Shown here: positions 61,404-64,000 of the stretch, piece by piece
Layout of the letters: each line of letters starts with the position of its first letter
Position numbering within the stretch: the first letter of the stretch is position 1
Assembly (NCBI GenBank): GCA_963210315.1
Contig: OY723287.1
Location: 496,001 to 560,000 of the forward strand
Length of the DNA: 64,000 nucleotides
Direction: 5' to 3'
Source of the DNA: Rhynchopus euleeides
Taxonomy: Eukaryota > Euglenozoa > Diplonemea > Diplonemida > Diplonemidae
Made by a program: the position numbers and the translations under genes
Notes under the pieces: model-generated
Seen by the model: the letters and a program-made list of their open reading frames with translations, nothing else
Told to the model about the DNA's origin: nothing
Databases searched by the model: none

Positions 61404-62555
61404 TAGGGGGGGTCAAATGCCACCCTTTTACGTGGACAAACACGATTTTTCAAAAAACCGGCGCAGAGGCCCCAAAGCCCCCGTAAACCCTCCAAACCCC
61501 CCCAGATCGGTCCGGAAACCCATCGAACCCCACTTTTCCACCATTCCGGGCACCTCAGGTGCCCGAATTGGGGTACCTAAATTTTGTGCCACCGTTTGGT
61601 ACCGGACAGTGCCACTGTGTGGGAGGTTGGAAAAGAAAATGCCCCAACACACCACATCTGAGGGTTGCAATGCATGTTGCTTGCCAACCACGTCATCCGG
61701 TGGGTGTCAGGCGCTATGTAGGTGGCATTAGCCAGGTCTTCGATGAGTTCTGGCTTGTATATGTACCTCCCTGCCACCATGCACCGGGAGGCTGCCTGTA
61801 GGTACGGAACAAGTCCAGATGGTCGTGTGATTCCTGTGCAGCAGTGCTCCACAACCGGGATGTGTTGACAACGACTGTTGCAACACGAGCTGTACATTCC
61901 GGGAACACACGAAGTGCGCTGTCGTGGTACCCATTGTGCCAGAATTGGTAGTTGCTGCGGTCTACTTTGCCTGGCCCAAGAGCACTGGTACTGAACGGTG
62001 CAATATGCGTGGCGAGGTGAATGCAACGGAAGGGCGCAAAGTCAATACAGCTCTCGGATGGCGGGTGGTGGTGCCACTAGTGTGTGACGTTCACTCGAGG
62101 ATACAACGCATCACAATGAATCAGCAACCGTGGACCGAGTACAATACGCTCTCTGTGGCTGGTGTGGGGGACAAAGGCAGTGCCTGTGCCGCAGGCAGGG
62201 AGGTACATATACAAGCCAGAACACATCGAAGACCTGGCTCATGCCACCTACATAGCGCCTGACACCCACCGGATGACGTGGTTGGCAAGCAACATGCATT
62301 GCAACCCTCAGATGTGGTGTGTTGGGGCATTTTCTTTTCCAACCTCCCACACAGTGGCACTGTCCGGTACCAAACGGTGGCACAAAATTTAGGTACCCCA
62401 ATTCGGGCACCTGAGGTGCCCGGAATGGTGGAAAAGTGGGGTTCGATGGGTTTCCGGACCGATCTGGGGGGGTTTGGAGGGTTTACGGGGGCTTTGGGGC
62501 CTCTGCGCCGGTTTTTTGAAAAATCGTGTTTGTCACCCCCATTTGACCCCCCCTA
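61404..62555. mobile_element. 1.15-kb fold-back element flanked by TA
   Basis: Left arm 61404-61775 and right arm 62194-62555 are inverted repeats of about 365 bp that are nearly identical, for example TAGGGGGGGTCAAAT at one end and ATTTGACCCCCCCTA at the other. The outermost TA on each side may be the target duplication. The arms contain a further small palindrome GGGCACCTCAGGTGCCC. The 418-bp centre has no convincing gene. The right end lies 21 nt from the stop codon of the next gene, so it sits in that gene's 3' untranslated region. Confidence 0.85.
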
Positions 62556-62576
62556 CCCCCCCCCCCCCCGGCCCCA

Positions 62577-64000
62577 TCACCGCACCTTCGCCAGTCGCTT
62601 GCGTATCGCCTCCCGGGCTGAGAGCAGTGCCGCCTCCTGCGACGCCAGCCCCGCTTGCAGCGCCACAGCACTTTGCCTCCGCACCTCCGACTCCGCCGAC
62701 ACAGACCCTGCTGCGGACGGGGCGGCGGAACGCGCGGGCGACACGCCACCACACACCGCACCCCCACCCCCACCACCCACCACGGGCAGCACACCCTCTG
62801 CCACGGCACGACCTCCACCACCTCTGCGTGGAGTGCTGCAGGCACTGCCGGGGCCAGACGCATCAGCGCACCAGGCAGCACCTGACGCGCTTAGCTGGGA
62901 ACCCGTGGAACGCACCCCCCCGGCGGGGCATCCGACGCTGCTGGCAGACAGGGCGGCGGTGACAGAACTCCAGCCGCCACCCCCACGCCCTTCCAGGCGC
63001 GACATCATGGCGGCATACTTCGCCTCGACGGCAGGGTTGGGATGTGCCTCCTCTACCCGCGGGGGGAAAAGGAGAGCATCGGCACCACCGGCGCCAGGCT
63101 GCGCAACCCCGCTGTCGGAACCCGGCACACCCATGCCCTGCTCTGAGGGGCGCTGCTGGCCTTGCTCGGAGAGCTCCGCGATGCGGAGCCTGGCGTGGAG
63201 GAGGTCGCGCTGGAGCTGGTCGTTTTCCTGCATTGCCCTGCCGAAGGCTTCGCCGTGGAGGGCGGCGGATTGCACCTTCTCCAGCTGCTGTGCCTCGTGC
63301 GCTGTGCGCCAGGCGCACTCCTGCTGCTCCGTGCGGTGCATCACAGCGGCGAGCTCCCCCGCAGCGACCTGGCGGTCGCCCTCCGCCTCCATCTTCCTGA
63401 GGTGCAGCTCGCGGAGCTTCGCCTGGTGCAGCAGCAGCTCTGACTGCCTGTCCTGCAGCATCGAGATCTTCTCATGCTCGAGGTGGCACATCGACTGCGC
63501 AAGCAGCGCCATGTGCTCCCGCTGTGCCGCGATGACAGACCCTGCCTCCTCGGCGTTGACACCGCGCACCATCGCCTTGGCGCGCGCAGGGGTGCCGGAC
63601 GGAGGGCCAGGCACCGGGATCGTGCTGGTCGGGGTGCGGGACAGCATGGCTCTCGCAAGGACATCCGTCCCCAAGCCAAAGCATGTGAGGGCCTGGGTGT
63701 CGGGGGCAGGGGTGGGGGCGGTGATGGCGGCGGGGCTGAAGGCCTTGCGCCCCTCGATACCGTAGAGGCTGCGGACAGGGGAGGCATGTTCGATGTGGCT
63801 GACGCTGCGGCTGTCGCTGGAGAGTGCGGAAGCGCCTTCGTGCCAGGTGTTGCTGTGGTGCTGGTGGTGCAGCCCGTTGAGACCCAGCGGTGTGTCGGCG
63901 GAGGTCGCATGGAGGTGCCCTGCTGCTGCTGCAGCTGCCTGGAGCTCGCCGCGGTCGCCGCCGATCCCATCGAAGTATTGGTCTATCTCGTGGTCGCGGT
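62577..64000 (-). CDS. Coiled-coil protein, 5' part beyond the window edge
   Basis: The frame is open from the window edge to the TGA at 62577-62579 (about 474 codons visible). No start can be assigned, because reading continues past 64000. The visible N-terminal part is Ala/Ser/His-rich and includes a run of six Ala. Residues about 150-290 of the visible part form a long charged heptad region (MLQDRQSELLLHQAKLREL, RAMQENDQLQRDLLHARLR), typical of a coiled coil. The C-terminal third is Gly/Ser/Ala-rich and ends in basic residues. No motor, kinase or other domain is visible. Such proteins are usually structural or scaffold components, for example of the cytoskeleton. Confidence 0.7.
   Translation of the reverse strand, partial: RDHEIDQYFDGIGGDRGELQAAAAAAGHLHATSADTPLGLNGLHHQHHSNTWHEGASALSSDSRSVSHIEHASPVRSLYGIEGRKAFSPAAITAPTPAPDTQALTCFGLGTDVLARAMLSRTPTSTIPVPGPPSGTPARAKAMVRGVNAEEAGSVIAAQREHMALLAQSMCHLEHEKISMLQDRQSELLLHQAKLRELHLRKMEAEGDRQVAAGELAAVMHRTEQQECAWRTAHEAQQLEKVQSAALHGEAFGRAMQENDQLQRDLLHARLRIAELSEQGQQRPSEQGMGVPGSDSGVAQPGAGGADALLFPPRVEEAHPNPAVEAKYAAMMSRLEGRGGGGWSSVTAALSASSVGCPAGGVRSTGSQLSASGAAWCADASGPGSACSTPRRGGGGRAVAEGVLPVVGGGGGGAVCGGVSPARSAAPSAAGSVSAESEVRRQSAVALQAGLASQEAALLSAREAIRKRLAKVR

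Noticed and set aside
62278-63765. 495-codon plus-strand frame
   Set aside because: It starts in the fold-back arm and runs antisense to the coiled-coil gene. Composition is Ser/Pro/Ala noise.

Overview
The window is nuclear DNA from a microbial eukaryote. The evidence is long proteins of eukaryotic architecture (ankyrin/NACHT/WD40, CCCH zinc finger, pentatricopeptide repeats, a membrane class III cyclase, a eukaryote-length CTP synthase), no operon-style spacing or Shine-Dalgarno sites, long repeat-rich intergenic DNA with poly-G/poly-C and (GA)n tracts, and at least two genes whose reading frames make sense only if a GT-AG intron beginning GTATGT is removed. Coding DNA is G+C-rich with Ala/Pro/Gly-rich low complexity. 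I cannot name the organism. Nearly all host genes lie on the minus strand, which recalls lineages with directional gene clusters (for example Euglenozoa or dinoflagellates), but this is only a hint.

Layout: 1-11.8 kb and 46.1-54.2 kb are two copies of one segmental duplication, in the same orientation. Each carries a giant minus-strand NLR-like (STAND) gene coding, in order, a putative N-myristoylation signal, ankyrin repeats, an arginine-type mono-ADP-ribosyltransferase domain, a NACHT NTPase, a short pentapeptide-like stretch and a long array of almost identical 42-residue WD40 repeats. The two copies are about 99% identical by eye up to the WD40 array. The arrays differ in length, order and surface-residue codons. 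Both are interrupted by in-frame stop codons without any frameshift. A promoterless WD40-only fragment lies beside copy 1.

12.2-19.8 kb holds four minus-strand host genes (an armadillo-like protein, a single-pass membrane protein with an acidic tail, and two low-complexity proteins). Two of them share a conserved element of about 60 bp roughly 150 nt upstream of their ATG. A third copy of the element stands alone at 39.25 kb.

20.3-30.8 kb is a nested mobile-element complex. An outer element of about 10.5 kb has 39-bp imperfect terminal inverted repeats starting CACGG and a 2-bp target duplication. Inside it lies a second element of about 3.7 kb with about 180-bp inverted repeats of GACTCCCGCTAG modules. 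Both encode, in the same order, a small Lys/Ala-rich protein and a conserved large protein that I do not recognise. In the outer element this is followed by a three-C2H2-finger segment. Together they are a candidate transposase of an undescribed type.

Other mobile or palindromic DNA: two nearly perfect A+T-rich palindromes (31.09-31.76 and 54.74-55.27 kb) with CACGG termini and 2-bp target duplications, a fold-back element at 61.40-62.56 kb flanked by TA, a smaller inverted-repeat element at 22.8-23.1 kb, about fifteen copies of a GC-palindrome repeat, and a short insertion that distinguishes the two duplicated 3' flanks.

The remaining host genes are a two-exon basic disordered protein (31.8-33.9 kb), a two-exon acidic CCCH protein (37.1-37.9 kb), a class III adenylyl cyclase (39.8-42.0 kb), a PPR protein (42.2-43.3 kb), a Cys/His-rich protein on the plus strand (55.7-57.5 kb), CTP synthase (58.5-60.3 kb) and a coiled-coil protein running off the right edge (62.6-64.0 kb). 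I found no rRNA, tRNA or CRISPR array.
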